NCBI RefSeq assembly: GCF_011059185.1
Contig: NZ_JAALFE010000001.1
Coordinates: 372,001 to 436,000 of the forward strand
From: Paragemmobacter kunshanensis
Lineage (GTDB): Bacteria > Pseudomonadota > Alphaproteobacteria > Rhodobacterales > Rhodobacteraceae
Reading direction: 5' to 3'
DNA: 64,000 bases
Of this stretch, positions 9,914 to 18,419 are shown piece after piece. Position 1 is the first letter of the stretch. Every line of letters begins with the position of its first letter. The position numbers and the translations under genes are program-made. Below the pieces are notes generated by a model. The model did no database searches and was not told the DNA's origin. It was given only the letters and a program-made list of their open reading frames with translations.

Positions 9914-11290
9914 TCAGCGCAGGCGGGCCGCTTCCGCCTCATAGGCCGGGAGGCATGGCGCAAGCTGGCGCGCGAAACGCGCGGAGAAGCCGACGAGGTC
10001 TGGCCGGATCGCCCCGATGCCATCAAGGGAGCGACCTGGCGAGAGGGCGATCTCGGCCCCCTTTTCGCCTGCCGCACGGCGGAGGGCCGGTTCGTCGACT
10101 GGCATGCCGAAACGGCGCAGGGCAGACGCGGCGACGGAAACGGGATCCGATACCAGCGAGTCATGGCAGATCTCGACCATGGGATTGGGCATGGTTTCCT
10201 GCCAGCGCCGGGCCAGGTATTCCGTGCGGGCGACCGCGCGGGCCGCTGTCTCGATCCCGTAGCTGTAGCGATGGGCGGTGTTGAACTGCTTGAAGTAGAG
10301 CGAGGCCACCAGATCACGCGGTTCGCGCCGGACAAAGATGATGGGCACGTCGGGATGAAGCGGGCCCAGGAGGCCAAGCTGTTCGAGGTTGCCGGGTGTC
10401 GTGTCGATGCAGCGTGTGGCGGATCTGTCGGGGCCGGAGCGGATGCGTGCGGCGAAATGCGTGCGGATCGGAGCGTGGGGGAGCGCGCGCAGCAGGCGGA
10501 TGCTGCTGTCCGGGCCGCCGGATCGGCCAAGTTCGAGGAAGAGATCGTAGAGGAAGGTCGTCTCGCCCACGGCAAGGAGGCCCGGCTGCGTGGCCAGCAG
10601 CTTTTCCATCAGCGATTTGCCCGATCGGGGAAGGCCCACCACCAGCAGGAGGGGGCAGGGATCCCCGGCGGCAGCGGGCGCGTGGCGGCGCTGGAAGGCG
10701 GCATCCAGTTCGGGAAGGTAGCGGTTGAAGACATATTCCAGCCGGTCCGGCCCGTGCAGGGCGCGCATCTGGCGGTTGCCTTCATCGAACAGCGCGAAGG
10801 CCTGATCGTCGTCATTGGCGTTCATGTGGGCCTGCGCCCTGAGAAACCAGGTCGTTGCGCGATCGAAGGGCTTGAGCGAGGCGTCCTCGCCCGCGGCGGC
10901 GAGGTGACGGAGGATGTCATCACCGGGGGTCAGGGGGACAAGATCCATCAGTTCGCGGATGGCGTTCAGATTGCGGGGGTGATCCGCGAGAATGCCGCGA
11001 TAGAGCGCGGCGGCGGTGGCCATGTCGCGGTTGAGGACGTGGATCCGGGCCTGCATCAGGCGGTGGGTGATCGAGGCGGGAAAGAGCGATGCGGCTTCGC
11101 CTGCCGAGGCAAGGGCGTCATCCAGCCTGCGCAGGCCGATGAGCGCTTTCGTGCGGATCTTCCAGGCGGCGCTTTGCCGCGGATCGCGGCGGAGGATGTC
11201 ATCACACAGCGCGAGGGCCTGGTCGTGGCGACCGTCGGATTCGAGATCGGCCGCGTCGTCCAGCGCGGCCTGGTGATCCTGTTGATCCAT
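9914..11290 (-). CDS. TPR-repeat sulfotransferase family protein
   Basis: This is a protein of about 458 residues with two parts. The N-terminal 190 residues form tetratricopeptide-type helical repeats (for example DGRHDQALALCDDILRRDP and MATAAALYRGILADHP). The C-terminal half is a sulfotransferase domain with a 5'-phosphosulfate loop, VVGLPRSGKSLMEKLL, and the 3'-phosphate motif FVRREPRDLVASLYF, so it probably transfers sulfate from PAPS. The acceptor is unknown. I chose the ATG at 11290 (MDQQDHQAALDDAAD), which directly follows the purine-rich AAGGGGAAGG; a frame extension to 11329 exists but adds an unlikely leader. Proteins of this type are common in marine and freshwater alphaproteobacteria. 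Confidence 0.85.
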   Translation of the reverse strand: MDQQDHQAALDDAADLESDGRHDQALALCDDILRRDPRQSAAWKIRTKALIGLRRLDDALASAGEAASLFPASITHRLMQARIHVLNRDMATAAALYRGILADHPRNLNAIRELMDLVPLTPGDDILRHLAAAGEDASLKPFDRATTWFLRAQAHMNANDDDQAFALFDEGNRQMRALHGPDRLEYVFNRYLPELDAAFQRRHAPAAAGDPCPLLLVVGLPRSGKSLMEKLLATQPGLLAVGETTFLYDLFLELGRSGGPDSSIRLLRALPHAPIRTHFAARIRSGPDRSATRCIDTTPGNLEQLGLLGPLHPDVPIIFVRREPRDLVASLYFKQFNTAHRYSYGIETAARAVARTEYLARRWQETMPNPMVEICHDSLVSDPVSVAASALRRFGMPVDEPALRRAAGEKGAEIALSPGRSLDGIGAIRPDLVGFSARFARQLAPCLPAYEAEAARLR

Positions 11291-11405
11291 CCTTCCCCTT
11301 GTCCGGCATGCAGTTGGCACCGCCTGCATAAGGAAGGGCCGGAGAACATCGCGTCAATCCGGCAGGGGGATCGGCGGGCGGGGGTGGCGAAGTCCTGCCG
11401 CGGGA

Positions 11406-12062
11406 TCAGCTGTCGGGGAACATGCCCCCTGCAAGGACCGAGACCCAGCGCGAAGGTTGGCGCGGATCCTGAAGACGGAGGAAGGTGTAACCCGTCTTCT
11501 CCCACGAGAGGATGCGGTTGGTCATGTTGTCGAGGACCAGATCCTGCGCGCCCGTCCGCAGCACCAGAACGGCATGCGACTGGCGCTTGCGATCAAGGAC
11601 GGTGGCGATGAGAAGCTGTTCGGCCGGAATGCCCGCCTTGATCAGGGCCTGCTTCTTGTAGAGGGCGTAATCCTCGCAGTCGCCGCCGCGCGCCGTGGGC
11701 AGGGACCAGCGTTCCGCGACGCGGTATTGCTGGACATCCGTCACGGGACGGATGGACCGGTTGGCACGGGAGTTGATGGCGCGGACGACGGAAAGCGTGT
11801 CTTCGCCGATCAGCATCTGCTTGCCGCTGCGCATGCAGGCCCAGGCGTAGGTGTCGCAGAGGGCGGCAGCGCCGGGCGGGGCATGCGCTTCGCCGCGGAA
11901 GGCGATGAGTTGCGCCTCGGATCGACGGGCGTCGATCGACAAGGCGGGCATGGTGGCACTGATCCCGGCGACGAATGCCAGCCAGGTGATGCCAAGACGA
12001 CGGCCCCAGGTCCGTGCGCGTTGATGTTCCAAACGCAGATCTCCCCTATGGTGCGGCAGCAC
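11406..12062 (-). CDS. Transglutaminase-like cysteine peptidase (BTLCP / LapG-like), exported
   Basis: This is a protein of up to 218 residues from the bacterial transglutaminase-like cysteine proteinase family, whose best-known member is the periplasmic protease LapG that releases surface adhesins. A membrane or signal segment, GITWLAFVAGISATMPALS, lies near the N-terminus. The catalytic triad is visible as C in GGDCEDYA, H in SHAVLVL and D in DLVLDN. The ATG at 12062 opens the frame, but a TTG at 12032 has a better-spaced AGGGGA upstream and may be the true start. No lapD-like receptor or large LapA-type adhesin is encoded in the window, so the substrate is unknown. Confidence 0.82.
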   Translation of the reverse strand: MLPHHRGDLRLEHQRARTWGRRLGITWLAFVAGISATMPALSIDARRSEAQLIAFRGEAHAPPGAAALCDTYAWACMRSGKQMLIGEDTLSVVRAINSRANRSIRPVTDVQQYRVAERWSLPTARGGDCEDYALYKKQALIKAGIPAEQLLIATVLDRKRQSHAVLVLRTGAQDLVLDNMTNRILSWEKTGYTFLRLQDPRQPSRWVSVLAGGMFPDS

Positions 12063-12162
12063 GAGAGGCGTTCAGGAAATCGTCGCGGCATGTCGGGGAT
12101 TGGGCCAAAGATAGGCATTTTTGCGCAGGGCTGGTCGGCGCCCGGATGAGGTGGCGGCCGGA

Positions 12163-14064
12163 TCAGGCCCTGCCGTCGGCGCGGATCGGATCGAAGAGCA
12201 GGCGCAGGCCGTTCAGCACGACGAGCAGCGTCCCGCCTTCATGGCCGATGACGGCCAGCGGCAGGGGCAGTTCGAAGAAGGTGCTGCCGATCACCAGAAC
12301 CAGCATGGCCCCAAGCGCGAAGGCGAGGTTCTGCCGGATCACGGCCGCGGTCCGGCGGGCGAGGCGATGGGCAGCAGCGAGGCGTTCCATGTTGTCGGAG
12401 AGAAGGGCCACTTCGGCCGCCTGAAGGGCGACTTCGCTGCCGGCGACGCCCATGGCGATGCCGACATCCGCCCGGGCAAGGGCTGCGGCATCGTTCACGC
12501 CATCGCCGACAAAGGCGACGCGGCCTTCTTGTGCCAGACCGTCCACGAGGCGGACCTTGTCGCCGGGCAGAAGATCGGCGTGGATTGCGGCATCTTCCAG
12601 CCCGAGCTTCTGCCCGATGGCAAGGGCGACGGGGCGGCGATCGCCCGTCATCATCACGAGGCGTTCAATGCCCGCCTTGCGGAGGGCTGCAAGCCCCCTG
12701 GATGAGGTTTCGCGTGGCTGGTCGGCGAGGGAGATCGCGCCGAGGAGTTGCGAGCCGCGCCCGAAATAGACGACCGTCTGCGACCCCTGCTGCAAGGGGG
12801 CCAGTCGCGGGTGATCGAGTGGCGCGCCCATCCGGGCGGCGAGGCGGGGGTTGCCTGCCCAGAGGGGGCCTGTCTCATCCATCCCCTCGATCCCCTCGCT
12901 TGGCGAGGCGCGGGTGTTCCAGACGGGATTCGGGCGGATCCCGCGTTCCTCGGCCGCCATCAGGATTGCCGCGGCGATGGGATGTTCGGAATGCCGTTCG
13001 ACCCCGGCAGCAAGGGCGAGAAGCGCGGCTTCGTCGCCTTCGAGCGGCAGGATGCCTGTGACGGTGGCCTTGCCGGTGGTCAGTGTGCCTGTCTTGTCGA
13101 AGGCGAAGATCCGCACTTCGGACAGCGTTTCCAGCGCGCCGCCGCCCTTGAACAGGACCCCGCCCCTGGCCGCCGCCGACAGGGCCGACAGGATGGCGGC
13201 GGGGACGGAGATGACGATGGCGCAGGGGCTGGCGGACACCAGGATGGTGGCGGCACGATAGAGCGACTTTTCGACCGGCCAGCCGATGCGGATGAAGAGC
13301 AGGAACAGCAGGACCGAGCCGAGCAGGACCGCGACGGTGTAGCGCTGGCCGAACCATTCCGAGAAGCGTTCGGAGGGGGCCTTCATCGCCTGGGCCTCGG
13401 TCACGAGGGCGATCATGCGGGCCACGGTCGATGCGGAAAGCGGGCGTTCGACCCGCATGGCAAGGACGGCGTTCAGGTTGACGGTCGCCTCGCTGAGACG
13501 GGCGCCGGGGGATTTGTGCGCGGGAAGGGATTCGCCGGTGATGGCGGATTCGTCGAGATCGCCTTCGCCTTCGATCAGGGTGCCGTCGACCGGGATTCGC
13601 GCGCCCGGACGCAGGATGACGACATCCCCGATCTGCAGATCGCCGACGGCAGTTTCACGGATCTGCCCGTCATCGCCGCGCAACAGCGCGTTTTCCGGAC
13701 GGAGGGCCATCAGCGCCTCGACCGCGCGGCGGGCCTTTCCCATGGCGCGGTGTTCGAGTGTGGAGGAGAGAGAGAACAATGTCAGAAGGACCGCCCCTTC
13801 GAGGGCGGCCCCGACAGAGGCCGCGGCAAGGGCCGCCAGAACCATGAGAAGGTCGATGTCGAGCCTGCGGTCCGACCAGAGTTCGCGCAGGGCGGCAAGG
13901 GCCGCAGGCAGACCGCCGGCAAGATAGACCGCGAGGAGGGCGGCATCGGAAAGGGCGGGCGGAACGGCGGGCAGAACGAGGGCAGAAAGCGCGATGGCCA
14001 TGCCCGCAACGGTGACGGCAGTCAGGGCAGTGCCAAGGCGATCTGAGAGCGAGTCTTCGTGCAT
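12163..14064 (-). CDS. Heavy-metal P1B-type ATPase, P1B-4-like (Co/Fe/Zn export)
   Basis: This 633-residue heavy-metal-translocating P-type ATPase of the inner membrane starts directly with transmembrane helices and has no N-terminal cysteine-rich metal-binding domain. The TGES actuator loop, the phosphorylation site D323 in DKTGTLT and the hinge GDGVNDAA are all present. The membrane metal site reads SPC (in SASPCAIVIS) rather than CPC, and the last helices carry HEGGT. Both features define the P1B-4 group, whose known members export cobalt, ferrous iron or zinc. The physiological metal cannot be fixed by sequence. It is transcribed alone, divergent from the kinase gene, with no metal-sensor gene adjacent. 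Confidence 0.92.
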   Translation of the reverse strand: MHEDSLSDRLGTALTAVTVAGMAIALSALVLPAVPPALSDAALLAVYLAGGLPAALAALRELWSDRRLDIDLLMVLAALAAASVGAALEGAVLLTLFSLSSTLEHRAMGKARRAVEALMALRPENALLRGDDGQIRETAVGDLQIGDVVILRPGARIPVDGTLIEGEGDLDESAITGESLPAHKSPGARLSEATVNLNAVLAMRVERPLSASTVARMIALVTEAQAMKAPSERFSEWFGQRYTVAVLLGSVLLFLLFIRIGWPVEKSLYRAATILVSASPCAIVISVPAAILSALSAAARGGVLFKGGGALETLSEVRIFAFDKTGTLTTGKATVTGILPLEGDEAALLALAAGVERHSEHPIAAAILMAAEERGIRPNPVWNTRASPSEGIEGMDETGPLWAGNPRLAARMGAPLDHPRLAPLQQGSQTVVYFGRGSQLLGAISLADQPRETSSRGLAALRKAGIERLVMMTGDRRPVALAIGQKLGLEDAAIHADLLPGDKVRLVDGLAQEGRVAFVGDGVNDAAALARADVGIAMGVAGSEVALQAAEVALLSDNMERLAAAHRLARRTAAVIRQNLAFALGAMLVLVIGSTFFELPLPLAVIGHEGGTLLVVLNGLRLLFDPIRADGRA

Positions 14065-14231
14065 GGCGGCAGGCTACGCCTATTCGCGGCGTCGGCAAGA
14101 AGGCATCGCTGTTGCGGTGGATCACCGCATACAACCTTGGGGATATTGTGCTTTCAGGCATTTTAAGGAATATGACGACGGGGGTTACGTGGCCGGGTGT
14201 GGTGTTCCGGTTGCTCAGCGGGAGGATCGGG

Positions 14232-17200
14232 GTGCCCGACGAATTCTCTGTCGTTCGCATGTTGAGCGATCTGGTGCGAACGCCCCTGCCGGAACTGGAT
14301 GGTGCGGTGACCGGCGCAATCGGAGAGCTTGCCACACATGCCGGTGCCAGTTGGGCGAGCCTGTTCCGCCTGGATGGCCTGCATCTGACCAGTACGCACA
14401 AATTCACCGCGCCAGGGATGGCAGAACTGAACTGCCCGCCGGATTACATGCTTGGTCCCGGCATCGACATACTGGAGGCGAACCGGCCGCTGGTTCTGGC
14501 GGATCTGAATGACCTTCCGGCGGAGTCTCCGTTGCAGATGCTGCGGCCTGCGCGGGCACTGGTGGCGCTTCCCATCAACAATTCAGGCGTTCTGACGGGG
14601 GTTCTGGCCTTTGCCTATGTCCGCCCCCAGACCGGCCTTGATGCATCCACGCTGGACTGTCTGAAGTCCGCGGCCGAGGTGATCGAGACGGTGATCGCGC
14701 GGCGCGAGGTGGAGAAGGCCCATCAGGATACCGCGCGGCGGCTGGAGGCGACGCTGGCCGCCCTGCCCGATCTGCTGTTCGAGGTTTCGGCCGATGGGCA
14801 TTTCGCGGAATTCTCTGCAGGCCCTGCGCATCTGATGATGGTGCCGCCGGATGTGCTGCGGCATCGGCATTTCGCCACATTGCTGCCGCCCGATGTCAGC
14901 CGTGTCGTTCAGCGCGCCCTCGATACCGTGCTGGAGACCGGGCGCGTGGAAGGGGTTCGCTATCGGCTGGATCTTTCGGACGGGCCGCGGTGGTTTGAAC
15001 TGACCGGCGCGCTGAAACCGTCGGAATCGCCGGATGAGCGCCCGAGCGTGATCTTTCTGGTGCGCGATGTGACCGCGGATACGCGGATGCGGGACGAGCT
15101 TGTCCAGCTTGGAAAGATCGTCGAGACGATGTCGAACCTCGTCTGCATCACCGATCTGGATGAGAATGTGGTCTGGTGCAATGCGGCCTTCGAGCGGCAG
15201 ACAGGCTGGCAACTGGCCGAGATCCGGGGAAAGTACCTGCCCGACATCATTCGCGTGCCGGGCGAGGATCGCGGGAATTCGCTGGCGGTTTCGCAGGCGA
15301 TCCAGCGCCGCGAGGCCTATTCGGGGCAGACCGTCAACCAGGACCGGCATGGCAATCGCTACTGGATCGAGTTCAACGTGCTGCCGCTGCATGATTCCGC
15401 GGGGGAACTGGCCGGTTTCGTGACGATCGAGACGGTGGTCACGAAGATCAAGGAACAGGAAGCGGCGATGGCGCTTCTGGCGCAGAGCGCGACGGAAGCC
15501 CGCGAGCGGCTGGAGAACGCGGTGCGCGCCTTGCCGGACGGGGTGATCATCCTGGATGACAGCGAGCGGGTGGTGGTGGCCAACAAGGCCTATTGCGACC
15601 TGTTCCCCGAGATTGCGCCCTTCGTGCATCCCGGAACGACGCTGGAATCGATCCTGAGGAAGGGGGTCGAACTGGGGGTTTTCGGACCGAGGGAAGGGGA
15701 CGGGGCGCCCGACGACTGGGTGAAGGACCGACTGCAGACCTACAAGCGGTCTTTCGATCTGGACGAGATCCAGTTGCCCGATGGCCGCTGGATGCGCCGG
15801 ATCCATACCCGCACCTCGGACGGGGGGGCGGTGGCGCTGGCGATTGATGTCACGGCGCGGCGCAATCACCTTTTGGCGCTGGATGCGGCGAACCGCGAGC
15901 TGAGCGCCGCGCTGGATGAACGCGACCGGGCCGAACGGCGGCTGCGCGGCATCATGGAAGGGGCCGATGTCGGCACCTGGGAATGGGATATCGCCACCGG
16001 CACCCTGATCGTGGGCGGCAACTGGGCCGAGATGCTGGGCCGCGACATATCCGAACCGGGCATCTTCAACATCGCGGATTTCCGCGACATCGTTCATCCC
16101 GACGACGTGGGATTGCTGCCCGATCCGAACCAGCACCATGACACGGCCGCGGACGGGTTCAGCGAGATCGAGTTCCGGATGCGCCATGATGCGGGGCACT
16201 GGATCTGGGTTCTGTCGCGGTCGCGCGTTGCGGAATGGGGCGCGGACGGCCTGCCGCGCGTGATGGCCGGGGTGCATCTGGACGTGTCGGAGCGCAAGAG
16301 GCTTGAACGGCAGTTGCAGGCGGGCCGCGCCTATCTGTCGGAGGTGATGGATACCTCCATCGCCGCGCTGGCGGTGCTGAACGAGCGCGGACAGATCACC
16401 TATGCCAATCAGGAAGCCGAACGCATCCTGCATCTGGATCGCTCTGCACTGCACGGGCGGGGCCACAACGATCCGGAATGGCGGCTGGAATGCGTCGATG
16501 GCGGGCCGCTGCCGGACGAGGCGCTGCCGTTCCGGCAGGCCATGGACAAGGGCGGCATCGTGCGGGACATCCGATTTGCCCTGCATCTGCCAGAGGGGGA
16601 ACGGCGGGTGCTTTCGGCGAATGCCGTGCCGCTGACCCCGGCGGATGGAGAGCAGACGGTTGTCGTGTCCTTTTCCGACATCACGGATGAGTTGGCCTCG
16701 ACCGCGCGGCTGGAGGAGGCCCGCGCGAAGGCCGAAGAGATGAGCCGCGCGAAATCCATCTTCCTTGCCAATATGAGCCACGAGATCCGGACCCCGCTGA
16801 ACGGCGTGCTGGGGATGGCGGAAGTGCTGGACAGTATCGTGACCCCGCCGGAACAGAAGCAGATGGTCGCGACGATCCGGCGATCGGGGGAAACGCTGCT
16901 GACGGTGCTGAACTCCATCCTCGACATGTCGAAGATCGAGGCCGGGAAGATGGAGCTTGAGGTCGTGCCCATCGTGCTGTCGGACGTGCTGGCGCAGGTC
17001 GAGGCGATGCATCGGGTCAAGGCCGAGGAGAAGGGGCTGGAATTGCAGGTTCTGACCAGCGCGGGGGCTGACCTTCCGCGCATGGGTGACCCGCATAGGT
17101 TGACTCAGGTCCTGAACAACCTGTTGAGCAATGCGATCAAGTTCACCGAGGCCGGGCGGGTGCGGCTGAAACTGTCCTGCCGCGCGGGCAAGCCGGTGAC

Positions 17201-17876
17201 CATCGACATCGTGGACAGCGGCGTGGGCATGACCGAGGCGCAGCTGTCACGGGTTTTCGAAAGCTTTGAACAGGCGGACGGGTCGATGACGCGGCGCTTT
17301 GGCGGCACGGGGCTTGGCCTTTCCATCGTGCGCCAGCTGGTGCTGCTGATGGGCGGGATGATCACGATGCAAAGCCGCCCGGGAGAGGGAACCGAGGTGC
17401 GGGTCATCATTCCCCTGCCCGAGGCAGACCCCCGCACAATCGCGCCACCGATTGCCGAAGTTGCCCCCGACATCAGCAGCCTGGCCGGGCGAAACCTGCT
17501 GGTGGCAGATGACAACCTGACGAATCGCCTTGTGCTTTCGGAAATGCTGGCCCGGACCGGCGTGCGGGTCACGATGGTGGAGAACGGCCGGGAGGCCATC
17601 CATGCCTGGAACAGATCGCTTGAAGAAGGCGATCCGTTCGACCTGCTGCTGCTGGACATCACCATGCCGGTTCTTGACGGGCTGAGCGCCCTGTCCGAGA
17701 TCCGCGACAGGGAAATGCGGCAAGGGATGGCGCCGGTTCCGGCCATAGCCGTGACGGCGAATGCCATGCCAAATCAGGTGGCGGACTATATCATCGGCGG
17801 GTTCGATACCCATCTGGCAAAGCCGTTCAAGCGAAAGGAACTGCTGCATGCCCTGAAGACACTGTTGCGGAACTGA
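14232..17876 (+). CDS. Hybrid sensor histidine kinase (GAF-PAS repeats-HisKA-HATPase-REC)
   Basis: This large cytoplasmic hybrid kinase has about 1214 residues. The order is an N-terminal GAF-like domain, four to five PAS domains (for example NLVCITDLDENVVWCN, DGVIILDDSERVVVAN, GTWEWDIATGTLIVGG with PAC, TSIAALAVLNERGQIT), HisKA with H850 in NMSHEIRTPLNG, an ATPase with FGGTGLGLSIV, and a receiver with D1142 in LLLLDITMP. No membrane helix is evident. I chose the GTG at 14232 because GGAGG (14221-14225) lies six bases before it; the frame is open back to 14112 without a good ribosome site. A terminator follows, so the next receiver gene is probably transcribed separately. The sensed signal is unknown. 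Confidence 0.93.
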   Translation: MPDEFSVVRMLSDLVRTPLPELDGAVTGAIGELATHAGASWASLFRLDGLHLTSTHKFTAPGMAELNCPPDYMLGPGIDILEANRPLVLADLNDLPAESPLQMLRPARALVALPINNSGVLTGVLAFAYVRPQTGLDASTLDCLKSAAEVIETVIARREVEKAHQDTARRLEATLAALPDLLFEVSADGHFAEFSAGPAHLMMVPPDVLRHRHFATLLPPDVSRVVQRALDTVLETGRVEGVRYRLDLSDGPRWFELTGALKPSESPDERPSVIFLVRDVTADTRMRDELVQLGKIVETMSNLVCITDLDENVVWCNAAFERQTGWQLAEIRGKYLPDIIRVPGEDRGNSLAVSQAIQRREAYSGQTVNQDRHGNRYWIEFNVLPLHDSAGELAGFVTIETVVTKIKEQEAAMALLAQSATEARERLENAVRALPDGVIILDDSERVVVANKAYCDLFPEIAPFVHPGTTLESILRKGVELGVFGPREGDGAPDDWVKDRLQTYKRSFDLDEIQLPDGRWMRRIHTRTSDGGAVALAIDVTARRNHLLALDAANRELSAALDERDRAERRLRGIMEGADVGTWEWDIATGTLIVGGNWAEMLGRDISEPGIFNIADFRDIVHPDDVGLLPDPNQHHDTAADGFSEIEFRMRHDAGHWIWVLSRSRVAEWGADGLPRVMAGVHLDVSERKRLERQLQAGRAYLSEVMDTSIAALAVLNERGQITYANQEAERILHLDRSALHGRGHNDPEWRLECVDGGPLPDEALPFRQAMDKGGIVRDIRFALHLPEGERRVLSANAVPLTPADGEQTVVVSFSDITDELASTARLEEARAKAEEMSRAKSIFLANMSHEIRTPLNGVLGMAEVLDSIVTPPEQKQMVATIRRSGETLLTVLNSILDMSKIEAGKMELEVVPIVLSDVLAQVEAMHRVKAEEKGLELQVLTSAGADLPRMGDPHRLTQVLNNLLSNAIKFTEAGRVRLKLSCRAGKPVTIDIVDSGVGMTEAQLSRVFESFEQADGSMTRRFGGTGLGLSIVRQLVLLMGGMITMQSRPGEGTEVRVIIPLPEADPRTIAPPIAEVAPDISSLAGRNLLVADDNLTNRLVLSEMLARTGVRVTMVENGREAIHAWNRSLEEGDPFDLLLLDITMPVLDGLSALSEIRDREMRQGMAPVPAIAVTANAMPNQVADYIIGGFDTHLAKPFKRKELLHALKTLLRN

Positions 17877-17906
17877 GGCATTCCGCCCATCAGAACAGGC
17901 TTGATC

Positions 17907-17930
17907 AGAACCGGATTCCGGTTCTTTCTT
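17907..17930 (+). terminator. Rho-independent terminator after the first hybrid kinase
   Basis: An 8-bp stem, AGAACCGG with CCGGTTCT around ATT, is followed by TTCTTAATAATTATTTCC. It suggests that the downstream receiver and second kinase are a separate transcription unit. Confidence 0.7.
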
Positions 17931-18023
17931 AATAATTATTTCCTTCCGTCTTTTCACCACATTCTCGCCCATGAGTTGTGGTGTGGTGCTTTCGAGCGAG
18001 AGATCGCAAGTAGGGTCCAAAGT

Positions 18024-18419
18024 ATGAGCGCGGCTGAACCGAATCACAAATACCGCGTCCTCCTGGCGGAGGATGACGAGGTGAATCAGCAGATTGTCAT
18101 GGCGTTCCTGGCCGGGACGACGAATATCGAACTGACCATCGTCGGAGATGGCCGCAGCGCGCTGGAGGCGGCGCTGGGCACGAAATACGACCTGATGCTG
18201 TTCGATCACAACATGCCCCACATCACCGGCGACCGCGTCATCCGCTATCTGCGTTCGGGAAATTCCAGCAATGCAGGCACGCCGGTCATCCGGTTTACCG
18301 CGGATGCGGACCGGGCCGATATCCGCAGCAATGGCGGACTGATTGACGCGACACTGCCGAAACCGTTGAAAGCAGAAACCTTCCTGTCCACGATAGAAAC
18401 CATCCTGCAGTTGGGATGA
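18024..18419 (+). CDS. Single-domain response regulator (CheY-like receiver)
   Basis: This is a 131-residue stand-alone receiver. It has the acidic cluster LLAEDDEVNQ, the phospho-acceptor D61 in LMLFDHNMP, a Thr-Ala pair in IRFTADA and the invariant lysine in LPKPLKAE. There is no output domain. The ATG at 18024 was chosen because the fold begins about 13 residues later; the open frame back to 17901 runs through the preceding terminator and is not credible. The stop overlaps the start of the second hybrid kinase (ATGA), so the two are coupled. The protein probably shuttles phosphate or competes for it within the local relay. Confidence 0.88.
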   Translation: MSAAEPNHKYRVLLAEDDEVNQQIVMAFLAGTTNIELTIVGDGRSALEAALGTKYDLMLFDHNMPHITGDRVIRYLRSGNSSNAGTPVIRFTADADRADIRSNGGLIDATLPKPLKAETFLSTIETILQLG

